A DNA stretch of 63,447 nt, taken from NCBI GenBank assembly GCA_937891465.1, contig CALAHF010000226.1, positions 1 to 63,447 on the forward strand, given 5' to 3'. The translations under genes and the position numbers were made by a program. Source of the DNA: an uncultured Verrucomicrobiales bacterium. GTDB lineage: Bacteria > Verrucomicrobiota > Verrucomicrobiia > Verrucomicrobiales > DEV007. The stretch's first letter is position 1. Every line of letters begins with the position of its first letter. The notes below the pieces were generated by a model. That model ran no database searches and was not told the DNA's origin. It saw only the letters and a list, made by a program, of their open reading frames with translations. Below, piece by piece: positions 8,607 through 18,083 of the stretch.

Positions 8607-9761
8607 ATGAATCATCAAGTCGCCATTGTCATGTCCGAGGTCTTTTTACGAAGACTCACCCCTTCGTTGACTGCTTTTGTGCGAAGACAGCAGGACTACC
8701 GAATTGTCAGTATTCATCGACCCATCGCTGAATTAAAAGTGCTGCTCACCGAGCTGAATCCCGCCGGCTTAATCACCGAATGGCTCCCCGAAACGACCGA
8801 TGCCATTCTCGAACTCGGCTTAAAAATCCCCACCGTCATTGTCGACACCGATTTTTCCTATCCCGGAGTTGTCAGCGTCGACGTCGATGATTGGGCCGTC
8901 GGTCGCGATGCCGCCGAAACGTTCATGCGATCCGGCTATCGGAATTTTGCCTGTTTGGGAAATGGCCTCCCCTACTCCGAACAGCGAATCGAAGGCTTTC
9001 AATCCGCTTTAGAAAAAGGAGCCGATTGCGCGGTTCACATCGAGACAGGATTCGAAGACACCCGTTACAGCGAATCCTTCGTTCGCCCCAGTTCCGGACT
9101 CGAAACCTGGCTCGCCGGTTTGCCAAAACCTGTCGCTATTTTTGCCGTTCACGATCCACTCGGCCGATTCCTCTGCGGTGCATGCCAACAAATGGGTTTC
9201 AACGTTCCCGAAGAAGTTTCAGTCATTGGCGCCAACAACGACGAACTCGTTTGCGGCCTGACTTACCCGATGCTTTCCAGCGTCGCCATTCCCTGGAATT
9301 CCCTCGGTGCCGCTGCCGGAGAAGCCATGCAGCAGCTTATTTCCGGAGAAACCAACACCGGTAAAAGTGCCCGACTCATTCAACCCAGTGGAGTGGTCCT
9401 GCGCCACTCCGCCAATCACTTTGCCGTCGACGATCCCCTGCTCCGCCGCGTCATGTCTTACCTTTCCGATCGAATGCAGGACGCCATCAGCGTCGGAACG
9501 ATGTGCGACGAACTCCGCATCGCCCGCCGCACCGTTGAGCGAAAATTCAAAGAACATTACCGCTGCACCCCGTGGGAAATGCTCTGCCAACTCCGCGTAA
9601 ATCAAGCCAAACGGCTGCTCACCGAAACCAGCCACCCCGTTTCGCTCATCTCCGAACTCTGCGGCTTCAACGATCCCGAACGCATGGCCGTTGTCTTCAA
9701 AAGACTTACCGGTGAGGCACCTTCGCATTTTCGGCGGGCCTCCGTTGCCACACGGAAATAA
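8607..9761 (+). CDS. xylR: XylR-type transcription regulator (LacI-like sensor + AraC helix-turn-helix)
   Basis: 384 residues. The N-terminal two thirds resemble a periplasmic-binding/LacI sensor domain (EVSVIGANNDELVC near residue 205). The C-terminal 100 residues are an AraC helix-turn-helix pair: ARRTVERKFKEHY near residue 305 and LCGFNDPERMAVVFKRL near residue 350. This is the architecture of enteric XylR and its Verrucomicrobiota relatives, which activate xylose genes. The divergent xylA makes that role likely. The ATG at 8607 gives the usual short N terminus; a GTG at 8586 would add seven residues. Confidence 0.88.
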   Translation: MNHQVAIVMSEVFLRRLTPSLTAFVRRQQDYRIVSIHRPIAELKVLLTELNPAGLITEWLPETTDAILELGLKIPTVIVDTDFSYPGVVSVDVDDWAVGRDAAETFMRSGYRNFACLGNGLPYSEQRIEGFQSALEKGADCAVHIETGFEDTRYSESFVRPSSGLETWLAGLPKPVAIFAVHDPLGRFLCGACQQMGFNVPEEVSVIGANNDELVCGLTYPMLSSVAIPWNSLGAAAGEAMQQLISGETNTGKSARLIQPSGVVLRHSANHFAVDDPLLRRVMSYLSDRMQDAISVGTMCDELRIARRTVERKFKEHYRCTPWEMLCQLRVNQAKRLLTETSHPVSLISELCGFNDPERMAVVFKRLTGEAPSHFRRASVATRK

Positions 9762-9804
9762 CGGAAGTTTTTGAAATTTCCGCTACACTCAATTTTCTTT
9801 CGAC

Positions 9805-10743
9805 ATGCCCCTGCCCTTTCCAGAAGACTCCATTTTCATCGCCGGCCACGGCGGTATGGTTGGCAGTGCGATTTTGCGGCAGTTCGAAAACGGCGGGCAT
9901 TCCAAAATCATCACGCGGTCACAAGCGAAATTAGATCTCACCAATCAAGCTGCCGTTAACGATTTTTTCGCGAACCATACACCTGCGGTCGTGATCATCG
10001 CCGCAGCAAAAGTCGGCGGGATTCATGCCAATAAAACTTACCCCGCCGACTTCATTCGCGACAACTTACAGATCAGCACCAACCTCATCGAAGCGGCTCA
10101 CCAGCAAGGCACGACACGACTCATCAATCTTGGAAGCTCCTGCATTTATCCAAAAAACGCGCCCCAGCCCATCGCGGAATCCAGCCTCCTAACCGGCCCA
10201 CTCGAACCCACCAACGAAGCCTACGCCATCGCAAAAATCGCCGCGCTTTCGATGTGCCGATTCTACCGCGAGCAATTCGGCCACACCTTTCATTCCGTCA
10301 TGCCCTGCAATTTGTATGGCCCCGGCGACAGCTACCATCCTGAAAATTCGCACGTCATCCCCGGATTGATTCGCCGTTTTCACGAAGCAAAAATCGAGAA
10401 GCAATCAGCCGTCCCGATTTGGGGAACCGGCACTCCGCGTCGCGAACTTCTTCACGTCGACGATCTGGCCGCTGCGTGTCTCCATGTTCTAAAAATGGAA
10501 AACCCGCCCGATCTCCTCAACATCGGTTTCGGCAGCGACCTTCCCATTCTCGAACTCGCAGAGAAAATTGCCGAAGTCGTTGGGTTCAATGGCGAGATCA
10601 AACTCGATCCCACCAAACCCGACGGCGTCCCGAGCAAGTTGATGGATTCATCAAAAATTCAATCCACCGGCTGGAGCCCAACGATCTCACTCGAGGTCGG
10701 ATTACAAAATTCCTACGACGATTTCAAAACGAATCACGGGTAG
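9805..10743 (+). CDS. fcl: GDP-L-fucose synthase
   Basis: 312 residues of the extended SDR family. The NAD(P)-binding glycine pattern GHGGMVGSAI is at residues 12-21. AAAKVGGIHAN (about 70-80) is characteristic of Fcl/WcaG. LGSSCIYPK (about 110-118) carries the catalytic Ser and is followed by YxxxK (YAIAK). The enzyme epimerises and reduces GDP-4-keto-6-deoxymannose to GDP-L-fucose. Its upstream partner Gmd is in this window but 40 kb away at 49730-50800. The repeat at 10758 follows 14 bases after the stop. Confidence 0.93.
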   Translation: MPLPFPEDSIFIAGHGGMVGSAILRQFENGGHSKIITRSQAKLDLTNQAAVNDFFANHTPAVVIIAAAKVGGIHANKTYPADFIRDNLQISTNLIEAAHQQGTTRLINLGSSCIYPKNAPQPIAESSLLTGPLEPTNEAYAIAKIAALSMCRFYREQFGHTFHSVMPCNLYGPGDSYHPENSHVIPGLIRRFHEAKIEKQSAVPIWGTGTPRRELLHVDDLAAACLHVLKMENPPDLLNIGFGSDLPILELAEKIAEVVGFNGEIKLDPTKPDGVPSKLMDSSKIQSTGWSPTISLEVGLQNSYDDFKTNHG

Positions 10744-11131
10744 TTTTTCCGCTCCCACGAAGCAACAGGGCACGTTCGATGAACCTCATTCAATTGCACA
10801 AGTATAAGGGGGCATCGTTCTGGTAGTGTCGGCAGACACAATCATAAGGTAGCCGGATGTGGAGGGAGGCACGACTGGAACGTCTGGTCATACGATTCTC
10901 TCGCAGAGCGCACCGGCAGGTGCGCCAGAATCGGCCGTTTCAAGCTAGGGGGAATCACAGCGAGTTCGAAACCTTCTGCCGCTTCTTCAGGGCAGTGTTC
11001 TGGAAATTCGAATTCCAAACGTTCCGCTCGTTCCTCGCTGCGCATCTGGCTACCATCTGGCTGTCCCTGCCGGGACAAAATTCACGATCAGAAGCCTTAA
11101 ACTCGTATGGCACGCATGGATCATCAGCATT
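10744..11131. other. Intergenic stretch with small palindromes, no credible gene
   Basis: 388 bases between fcl and the anti-sigma gene. It starts with family A copy 2. Further in are a perfect stem GCGCACC-GGCA-GGTGCGC near 10909, a near-palindrome GGAAATTCGAATTCC near 11001, and a direct repeat CATCTGGCT ... CATCTGGCT near 11044-11063. Open frames here are short and show no protein family. It could be the remnant of an accessory element. Confidence 0.5.
10758..10800. repeat. Dispersed palindrome family A, copy 2 (right arm decayed)
   Basis: Left arm CGAAGCAACAGGG and inner GTTC-GAT-GAAC are intact. The right arm has decayed to CTCATTCAATTG. It starts 14 bases after the fcl stop. Confidence 0.7.
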
Positions 11132-11881
11132 CTACTTTGCAAGTGCGAGCAGCATCTCACACTTCGAGACGACTACGCCGCCGGGCTGTTCCACGGTGAT
11201 GGCAAATGCGTTGGGCTCGTTGATTTCGAGCTTGGCATTGATCGGAATGATGATCGTATCATTGCTGGCAACATTGAAAACGCCTCCATCAACTGGGTTT
11301 TCATCACGCTCGGGATCAAAAATCCAGAGCTGAAATTGCTGAGCGGCAGGATCGTTTAGATTCAACCCAGTTAGTTTCATGTAGCCTTTTTGCAGCTGAT
11401 CGCTCCAGACAACTTCTCCGTTCAATTCACCGTGTGAAGCCTCGAGTCGCGCGAATTGGAGCCGGTTCGCTCCTGAATCTTGATCAACAGCAGCGACGAT
11501 AGCAGCAGAATTTCCGTCCGAGTTTGGGTCGGCAGAATTTTTCACAAAAAAGGCAATTGCAAAACACGCCGCGACAACCCAGCCAACTCCGGGACGGGCG
11601 ATCCAGCAAGATGGCTTCTTTTCGGAAATCGGCGTGATTTTTTCGCGCTGTTTGGCTTCGGCAACGGCGCTGGCTTTTACGGAAAAGGGAATGGCTTCCT
11701 GTTCCTCGCCTTTCATGGCCAATTCCACGGCAGTGACTAATTGATCGAGCGGGATAGATTCCGAAGCGGTTTCTCCATGCTCCGCCTTCAATTCCTGCCA
11801 CTTAGCTTCCTCTTCGCTGCTTAAATTTCCAAGCGTACGACCGGCATCGAGTTCTAAAAATCTTTCGGTAGAGTGGTTCAT
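11132..11881 (-). CDS. Anti-sigma factor, RskA type (orphan)
   Basis: 249 residues. The N-terminal 80 residues form the Glu-rich zinc-less anti-sigma region (ERFLELDAGRTLGNLSSEEE). One membrane helix follows at about residues 97-112 (VGWVVAACFAIAFFV). The C-terminal periplasmic part matches the RskA/anti-sigma-K domain, with YMKLTGLNLNDPAAQQFQLW near residue 165. Such proteins hold an ECF sigma factor at the membrane. Its ATG overlaps the TGA of the preceding small frame as ATGA, the usual sigma/anti-sigma coupling. Only a fragment of the sigma factor remains, so the anti-sigma factor appears orphaned unless another sigma factor is its partner. Confidence 0.85.
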   Translation of the reverse strand: MNHSTERFLELDAGRTLGNLSSEEEAKWQELKAEHGETASESIPLDQLVTAVELAMKGEEQEAIPFSVKASAVAEAKQREKITPISEKKPSCWIARPGVGWVVAACFAIAFFVKNSADPNSDGNSAAIVAAVDQDSGANRLQFARLEASHGELNGEVVWSDQLQKGYMKLTGLNLNDPAAQQFQLWIFDPERDENPVDGGVFNVASNDTIIIPINAKLEINEPNAFAITVEQPGGVVVSKCEMLLALAK

Positions 11882-12084
11882 CGAGTTTCGGTGGTTGTGG
11901 GTTGTTCGAATGAATCGGCGAGCTGTTTTCTAAGTTGCAGCAGTCCGCTGCGCAGCCGGGTTTTGAAACTCCCAGCACTGACGGCTGTGTCGACGATGTC
12001 TTTGTCACCAGCTTTCGCGGAAATAACAACGGTTCCGATGCAAACGTTAAGAAGGAAGGTTTTGATAGTTTGATAGGTCTTCAT
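11878..12084 (-). pseudogene. Chimera: FAS1 protein leader fused to the tail of an ECF sigma factor
   Basis: A 68-codon frame. Residues 1-25 look like a signal peptide ending in ISAKA. Residues 26-41 (GDKDIVDTAVSAGSFK) match the typical start of a secreted fasciclin (FAS1) domain. From residue 42 the sequence reads TRLRSGLLQLRKQL, which is the C-terminal helix of ECF sigma region 4 (normally GTVKTRLRxGL). The shared KT codons around 11958-11970 look like the deletion joint. The stop overlaps the anti-sigma start (ATGA), as expected for an intact sigma gene. I infer a deletion that removed most of a FAS1 gene and most of the downstream sigma gene. The product, if made, is unlikely to act as a sigma factor. 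Confidence 0.75.
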
Positions 12085-12318
12085 TATTTTCTTTTTGGTG
12101 TTGGTGTGTTTTTTCGAATCGGTCGAAAAAGAAGACCGGGCCCGGTTTCGATTTATGACTTCACAGAGGTATTCGTAAACTTTCGGAATTTGGATTTCAG
12201 AAAATTAGATTTTTTTCAAAAACGCATTTCAACGGCAAAAGCACGACCTCAGCTCCCCAAATTGAATGAAGTGATTTTTTTTGAATCCAAAAACCCAAAC
12301 CAGGCGAATAAAGTGGCG

Positions 12319-14031
12319 ATGAAATCACCCAATCAAATCTCAGCTGGATCTTTCAGACAAAAAATACTCTGCAGTCTCGCGATCGTCTTCATGGCGATCC
12401 CAGCCACACAAGCCGCCGACCCGGCTGAAGCCAAAACCATCGGGCGGTTCGTCCGTGAACAGGCTGACCTTTCCGGTTTTCTCCAACTCTTGGAAAAAAC
12501 CGAAACGGGCTCTCTACTTTCCGAAAAAACCAACGTTCGATTCACTGTGTTTGCGCCGACTGACGCCGCAATCGCTAAACTTCCTGAAGGCGCGATCGAA
12601 ACCCTGCTTGATCCAAAGAACGATGATCGCCTCGAAGAAGTCTTCGGGTTTCATGTGCTAGGCCGAGCTGAACCAGCGTTCGCCCTTGAGAAATATTCGC
12701 TGCTCCAAATGACGACCAGACAGTTTCTTGAAATTGATTATAAGGCTGGAAAGGTCGGCAACGCCACGCTATCAGGCCGTGTTATTCCTTGCTCAAACGG
12801 CATCGTTTATGTCATCGATGACGTCTTGATGCCCAACACAGATGACCTTTTTCAGCGACTGCAAAAAGACGGCCGATTCAAGATCTTCACCCGGGCGATC
12901 ACCGCAAGCCGACAGGGCAAATTGTTTCAGAACATGCATTCTCGATACACGGTTTTCGCGCCGACAGATGACGCTTTTGGCAAGTTGCCCGCTGACTTCT
13001 TGGAGTCTCTCTTTCTTCCCGAAAACGATGAGCGTCTCGAAGACATTATCAAACACCACATTACAGAAGGCATCTTCGCCGCGGGAAAAGTGCCCAGTTA
13101 TTCAAGTCTCGGCGTGACCGAAATTACGCCGATTTCAGCCTTTGGCCAGCAGCTCAATTTCAAAGTCCGCGACGGCAAACCCTCTATCGATGACGCCACT
13201 GTGCTCGAAACGGATTTGCCCAGCGCAAACGGCGTCATTCACGTCGTCGATTCCGTGCTTTGGCTCGCTGAAGAAAGCGTCATGGATCTCCTGAAAAAGG
13301 AAGAAAAATACAGCACTTTAGTGAAGCTACTCCAAGTCACGAGTCTCGACACTGCCGTCGCCTCCTCGTCTCAATTCACCGTTTTTGCGCCGTCCAACGC
13401 GGCGTGGGAAAAAAGCCCGTATCAAGCATGGATTAACGATCCGACGGGTGAAAATCGTGAGAAACTTTGCGGCCTCATTTCCCGCCATGTCATCACCGGA
13501 AAGCACATCAGCGAGAATCCCCTTCCCTTCAACAAGCTCCGCACCATTCATGACGCGCCGATCTATTTGCTACGTGAAGACGGCCAATCCACCATCAGCG
13601 GGCTCAACATCGTAGAAACTGACCGCGAAGCATTTAATGGCTTGGTAAACGAAATTGACGGAGTCATTACAGACGGTCTCGAACTTCCCGAAGGTGACAT
13701 TTCAGGAGTCGATGCGATCAAATTTCTGCAAGACAGCCTTGAGCAGGGTAAAACAATCTATGAAGAAGGTTCCCCTGAAAAAACGTGGCGTTTCTTTCAC
13801 AAACAGGGCTACGAATTCCTCAGCAAATACAGCGAGTTCATAGACAAAGATAACAACCGTGCTTTTCGGACAGCCATCCGTGACGATCAGCCTGTGTATC
13901 GATTTTCAGCCGAAGCTTGGGATTCAAGAAATGCATTCCGCAATCTGTTGCGCAAAATCGAGCAGTCCGAAGATCGCCTCCTCGATCAATTTTTGATGCA
14001 GCGCCCCGCCGAAAAACGCTTCGGCCGCTAA
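12319..14031 (+). CDS. Secreted protein with three fasciclin (FAS1) domains
   Basis: 570 residues. A signal peptide (ILCSLAIVFMAIPATQA) is followed by three FAS1 domains, each marked by the conserved TVFAPTDAA/NAA block: about residues 77, 213 and 352. Each ends with the conserved V/I-H-V-V/I-D/DGV strand. A C-terminal helical region of about 100 residues (EQGKTIYEEG...) has no family I recognise. FAS1 domains mediate adhesion to other proteins or surfaces. The start at 12319 is chosen because the upstream in-frame sequence crosses the divergent chimera gene and lacks homology. It is divergent from a decayed FAS1 gene, so two FAS1 genes once stood head to head here. Confidence 0.85.
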   Translation: MKSPNQISAGSFRQKILCSLAIVFMAIPATQAADPAEAKTIGRFVREQADLSGFLQLLEKTETGSLLSEKTNVRFTVFAPTDAAIAKLPEGAIETLLDPKNDDRLEEVFGFHVLGRAEPAFALEKYSLLQMTTRQFLEIDYKAGKVGNATLSGRVIPCSNGIVYVIDDVLMPNTDDLFQRLQKDGRFKIFTRAITASRQGKLFQNMHSRYTVFAPTDDAFGKLPADFLESLFLPENDERLEDIIKHHITEGIFAAGKVPSYSSLGVTEITPISAFGQQLNFKVRDGKPSIDDATVLETDLPSANGVIHVVDSVLWLAEESVMDLLKKEEKYSTLVKLLQVTSLDTAVASSSQFTVFAPSNAAWEKSPYQAWINDPTGENREKLCGLISRHVITGKHISENPLPFNKLRTIHDAPIYLLREDGQSTISGLNIVETDREAFNGLVNEIDGVITDGLELPEGDISGVDAIKFLQDSLEQGKTIYEEGSPEKTWRFFHKQGYEFLSKYSEFIDKDNNRAFRTAIRDDQPVYRFSAEAWDSRNAFRNLLRKIEQSEDRLLDQFLMQRPAEKRFGR

Positions 14032-14046
14032 TCAAACCAAATCAAT

Positions 14047-14089
14047 AAATCCGGGAGCGGGCGCGCGTCGCAAGCTTCCGGATTTTTGT
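14047..14089 (+). terminator. Intrinsic terminator after the FAS1 gene
   Basis: AAATCCGG (14047-14054) pairs with CCGGATTT (14078-14085), followed by a T-rich tail. It uses the same stem sequence as 4925-4961. It lies 15 bases after the stop. Confidence 0.7.
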
Positions 14090-14230
14090 TGTACAGGCTC
14101 AGCGATCAAAAAGCCACCGAATGAAGCACAACAAAATTTCTATGAGGGATGACCGCTCAAACAGTCAAATTATGGAAGCTCTTTTCCGAATCTGAATCGG
14201 CCATCACTGGTTGGGTCCTAAAAACCGGGT

Positions 14231-16993
14231 TCACTTTTTCCCTTTCTTAGCCCGAGAAAATCGATTCCTGCGTTTCGCAGCGGCTGCTTCTGCATCAACT
14301 TCGGGAATCGGAGGCGGAGTTTCCTCCTTCGCGGGTGCTTTCGCTTTAGATTCCTCAACCGCAGCCATTTCTTCTGCCTCAGCGAAAGTTTGCTTCGCAG
14401 TTTCAGTTCGCGGATCGTCTTTGGCTTTTGCCTTTTTGATCTTCGGCGATTTCGATTTCCCTTTGAAACCAGAAAGTTCAGGAAACTTCCATCCAGTCCG
14501 GGTGACAAATGCATCAGCCAAAACCAAAAGTAAAATCAGCGTGAACAACCACGGCAAAAATCCGGAATAGATTCGCACTTCAGGCTTCTTCCACGCCTCG
14601 GTCAGTTCGAGAATTTCTTTTCCGCCACTCGCGTCCGCCGCCTGACGCAACTCGCCAATTCGGTCAGGATCAAACGCCCACTCGGCGCTGGTTCCTACCA
14701 TGACAGGGCCAAATGGCAGTGCAACGTCGTTCACTTGCACGGCTCCGCGAATCAATTCGCCTTCGGCCACATCGGTTTTCACAGAGTAATGCCCTGGTGC
14801 CAGGCGATCCCACGTGAGACTTTCGGCGATCTCGCCGCGACTCGATCTGCTCAGGACAATCTTGGGCGGAACTTTCGCAAATCGATCGCTCCATTCGTCA
14901 TCATCGTAAAGTAAATCGAGCGTCAATTCGGTGCCGTGCAGCTGCTGCCGAATTCCAATTCCCGGCGGCACATCGTCGCCCATCAACCAACGGCTGAAGG
15001 TTTGCACAAAGTCGCTCATTTCCGGCCACGCCCGGATTTTTTCGGAAAAATCACCGCCCATCGGGAACGAAATCGCAGCAGTCCGCCCAATGCCCCGACG
15101 TCCAGTCGCAATCAGCGGGGCCGAATACTCGTCTTTCGAAATCAGCGCGGAAGAATCGTCCGGCTTCGTGTAACTCAGGTTGTAGCCGTCGATCTGCGGC
15201 AGCCACTCCATCTCTTTGCTGGCGATTTCATACCAGCCCCCGGTTGCTTGGGTTGGCGTTGGTTCTTCGAGAAAGGTCGAGCGAGCCACGGTCACCGTTT
15301 CCTGCGCAAAGATGTTTGGCAGGTCACTGGGCTTTGTGGTGAAAAACATTCGGCCGTTGCCGCGCTTGGCAATGTCTTCGATAAAAACCGCGTCGGAATC
15401 TTTGCGGGTTCCCAATCCGATCACACTGACAGTACACGAATTCGCGACCATCTCTTTGATCAACGCTTGGTATTGATCGGGCTGCTCGGAGTCGGCTGCA
15501 TCGGTAAATAAAATGATGTGACGCTGACCGAGCGGCGACATTTTAAGAACGCCCCACGCGGCTTTAAGCCCATTGTACACGTAGATTCCGCCGCCCATCG
15601 ATTCGATTTTTCGAATGCGACCAATCAATTCGTCACGATGCGTTCCGACGTTTAAAAGCGGTGCCATTTGGTGCGCTTCACTATCAACGGCGAATACTGT
15701 GACGGCATCCATTCCACCGAGAAGTTCCACCGCACGCGCGGAGCCTTCATTGGCGAGCTGCATTTTTGTTTGGCCGGAAGAAACGGTCATGCTCATCGAG
15801 CCCGATCGATCCATCACAATCCCCATGGCCACGGCCAGCTTGCGATGTTCGCTTTTTAACTCCATCGAAACGGGGAGCAGCGGATCAACCGCAGATTCAA
15901 AATACCCACCGGAACCGAAACTCTGTTTCCCTCCGACCATGAGAAATCCACCGCCCTGTTCGGTTACGAAAAAGTCCAACGCATCGAGGAATTCATTCGG
16001 CATTTCATACGCCGGAACGTTGTTTAGAATAACTGCTTTAGACCCGGCGAGATAACCTTCGTGAAGCTCCAGTGGATCTTGAACAACTTGAACAGCGAAA
16101 CCCTGTTCGCCTAAAATCTCTGCAATTGGGTCGTTTAAATAATTGGTAACGAGAATGATTCGCGGGCCTGACACAACATCAATCCACGTGGTGAACATAT
16201 TATTCCCGACGTGCGCATCGGTTTGAGGCGAAATCTGCACGCTGTATTGCTGCGCCCCCGGATTGTTAATTCGGTCGGTGAATCGCAACTCCCCTCGCCC
16301 GCTTTGAATCAGCACACTCGTATCCGCGAGCTGTTTTCCATCACGCAAAATACTGACAGGCACTTCGGCGTCGACCGTTCCGGCAACTTCGATGTTGATG
16401 ATGAACGGTTCGGCTATCTGCACTCGATTCGGCAATTCAAAATCAACCACCCGAAAATCAATCGGCTCGTCTCCCCGCAGCAATCGGAAATCGAGCGGGA
16501 TCCCCATTTCCTGCAATTTCTCAGCCACACCCGTCAAAGGCTCCGTGCTATAGCCATCGGTGAACGCCAAAATCCGTGAGTGCCTTTCAGGATCCGAAAC
16601 CGCAATCACATCCTGCAACGCCAGTCCCGTGCGGGTTAGGTTTCTATTCCCCGGAAAAACGGTCGTTTCCGAATTTGGTTTCGTGACCACTTCAGCCGCA
16701 TAATCAACGAAGGTAATCCGATCGTTGGAAGACGGCCGCGAATTGGTGAGCAGCCGTTTCCACTCATCAAAATTCTGCGCCACCATCGGCTCAGCCGATT
16801 CCGATCGATCCACAAGCACCCACAAATCCATTCCCTGTTTGGAGCGCTTGATTTGGGGATTCGCCAGCGCAATGACGATCACCAATAGCGCGGCAGCGCG
16901 AAGAGGCTTCCACAATTCGAGGCGGCGAAAATAGTAACCCGCAACAATCAGAAACGGAATGAGAATTAGAAATTGAGGCGCTGCGAAATACAC
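14231..16993 (-). CDS. Large membrane VWA-domain protein (BatA/glutamine-amidotransferase-like)
   Basis: 920 residues. Two N-terminal membrane helices (about residues 6-22 and 33-46) are followed by a first VWA-like region (DLWVLVDRSESAEP near residue 56, with MIDAS DxSxS altered to DRSES). A flavodoxin/amidotransferase-like segment (about 260-360) and a second VWA domain with a perfect MIDAS (IVMDRSGSMSM near residue 400) come next. A late membrane helix (LPWLFTLILLLVLADAF near residue 820) precedes a cytoplasmic tail that is Lys, Ala and Glu rich and very basic at its end. This layout is common in Verrucomicrobiota and planctomycetes beside MoxR/Bat operons, but no MoxR is adjacent here. 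The function is unknown; metal-dependent protein binding is likely. Confidence 0.75.
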   Translation of the reverse strand: MYFAAPQFLILIPFLIVAGYYFRRLELWKPLRAAALLVIVIALANPQIKRSKQGMDLWVLVDRSESAEPMVAQNFDEWKRLLTNSRPSSNDRITFVDYAAEVVTKPNSETTVFPGNRNLTRTGLALQDVIAVSDPERHSRILAFTDGYSTEPLTGVAEKLQEMGIPLDFRLLRGDEPIDFRVVDFELPNRVQIAEPFIINIEVAGTVDAEVPVSILRDGKQLADTSVLIQSGRGELRFTDRINNPGAQQYSVQISPQTDAHVGNNMFTTWIDVVSGPRIILVTNYLNDPIAEILGEQGFAVQVVQDPLELHEGYLAGSKAVILNNVPAYEMPNEFLDALDFFVTEQGGGFLMVGGKQSFGSGGYFESAVDPLLPVSMELKSEHRKLAVAMGIVMDRSGSMSMTVSSGQTKMQLANEGSARAVELLGGMDAVTVFAVDSEAHQMAPLLNVGTHRDELIGRIRKIESMGGGIYVYNGLKAAWGVLKMSPLGQRHIILFTDAADSEQPDQYQALIKEMVANSCTVSVIGLGTRKDSDAVFIEDIAKRGNGRMFFTTKPSDLPNIFAQETVTVARSTFLEEPTPTQATGGWYEIASKEMEWLPQIDGYNLSYTKPDDSSALISKDEYSAPLIATGRRGIGRTAAISFPMGGDFSEKIRAWPEMSDFVQTFSRWLMGDDVPPGIGIRQQLHGTELTLDLLYDDDEWSDRFAKVPPKIVLSRSSRGEIAESLTWDRLAPGHYSVKTDVAEGELIRGAVQVNDVALPFGPVMVGTSAEWAFDPDRIGELRQAADASGGKEILELTEAWKKPEVRIYSGFLPWLFTLILLLVLADAFVTRTGWKFPELSGFKGKSKSPKIKKAKAKDDPRTETAKQTFAEAEEMAAVEESKAKAPAKEETPPPIPEVDAEAAAAKRRNRFSRAKKGKK

Positions 16994-17139
16994 GGTGGGC
17001 GAATTTTAGGTAGGAAAATGGAGAATTACGAGTGTTTTGTTACGTCACAATTGGATGGAAGAGATATCCAAAATGCACTTCATTTTCTAGATACGACCAC
17101 GAATCCGAGGTTCTGACAAAAAATGAGGGACGACTTAAA

Positions 17140-17904
17140 TCACATGAGCGATTTCAACGCAAACACGCTCACGTCAACCGACTCAGCTACAGCGACGTGA
17201 TCAGGATTGCCAATCAATTCCGGCATTTCATCCCACTGGGCGGGCTTCGTATCCCACGCGTCCACCGATGCGGCCTTAAACTGATACGGCGTGTGATTTA
17301 CCTGCCCTGAGAAAAGCTTTCCCGATTTTGGATCGTGACTGAATAACAAATAGCGCTCAAGAAGGAAAAAATCGAGCGTTCCCGGTTCCGCCAGCTCGGG
17401 AGCTGTCTCTGGATCTTCCGCGCGATAAATAAACGTCGATTCCCCACCGTCGACGCCATTCCGCCGACAGCGATAATCGAGAAAACCATCGTCACGGCGA
17501 TCTGCTGACATTCTCGCGGGGAAATAGGGCAGCTTAAAAAACGTCCTCGCAATCTTGTAGGCAAGCCACCGGTTCGTATCGAGAGAAAAAAACCACACTC
17601 CGGGATTCCCGTCGCGATCATGAACATACGTCCGCACATTCAATTCCAAAAAATACGAAATCCACGGAACCGGAAACAGCCCTCTCGGCCGAATATTTTG
17701 CATTTTGAATGGAACAATTCCGATCCACGCTGAATCACCAAACGTGTCGATGAAGAGCCCTTCCGGAAGCAGTTTCTGCAAGTCTGCGGCCGCAACCCGC
17801 CAATGCAAAAACAGCAAATCCGACCACGTTTGAAACATCACGGGCTTTTCACCCTCCGGCCATTCACGTGGCTGCTGTCGCTGACTTTCGGTTGGAGTTT
17901 TCAT
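17140..17904 (-). CDS. DUF2071/YqjF family protein
   Basis: 254 residues covering the whole YqjF-like domain. Characteristic blocks are FLHWRVAAADLQKLLPEGL (about 32-50), FGDSAWIGIVPFKM (about 55-68), ELNVRTYV (about 86-93) and GVWFFSLDTNRW (about 100-111). The family is related to acetoacetate-decarboxylase-like folds; no enzymatic activity is firmly established. The start codon is only 6 bases from a composite repeat, so its promoter probably lies in or beyond that repeat. Confidence 0.8.
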   Translation of the reverse strand: MKTPTESQRQQPREWPEGEKPVMFQTWSDLLFLHWRVAAADLQKLLPEGLFIDTFGDSAWIGIVPFKMQNIRPRGLFPVPWISYFLELNVRTYVHDRDGNPGVWFFSLDTNRWLAYKIARTFFKLPYFPARMSADRRDDGFLDYRCRRNGVDGGESTFIYRAEDPETAPELAEPGTLDFFLLERYLLFSHDPKSGKLFSGQVNHTPYQFKAASVDAWDTKPAQWDEMPELIGNPDHVAVAESVDVSVFALKSLM

Positions 17905-17910
17905 TTTCTG

Positions 17911-18083
17911 CGATCGAATAGGGCGATAAGCTGGCTTTGCCAGCGGTCTGAGGATTCTCGCGAGGCGGAACCGAAAGACATCCCTAATAAAAATAGGGTA
18001 CGTTCAGCGAATCAATAGGGTTGTTTCGAAAAGCCGTTTCGAAACGATAGGGTCGTTCGGCAATCATACCCTATTGATTCGTG
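17911..18083. repeat. Composite family A element (copies 3-4 plus GCTGGC hairpin)
   Basis: Starts with a left half-site (CGATCGAATAGGGC), then a GCTGGC-TTT-GCCAGC hairpin (17930-17944) followed by GGTCTGAG. A partial copy follows (AATAGGGTACGTTC near 17992), then a large palindrome whose outer arms GAATCAATAGGGT (18009-18021) and ACCCTATTGATTC (18068-18080) match exactly. The inner part holds GTTTCG and CGAAAC. The same order of parts is seen at 23207-23329. The element begins exactly 6 bases upstream of the YqjF start codon. Confidence 0.8.

Noticed and set aside
11935-12318. Upstream extension of the triple-FAS1 gene
   Set aside because: It runs antisense through the FAS1::sigma chimera and has no signal peptide or homology; the ATG at 12319 gives a clean signal peptide.
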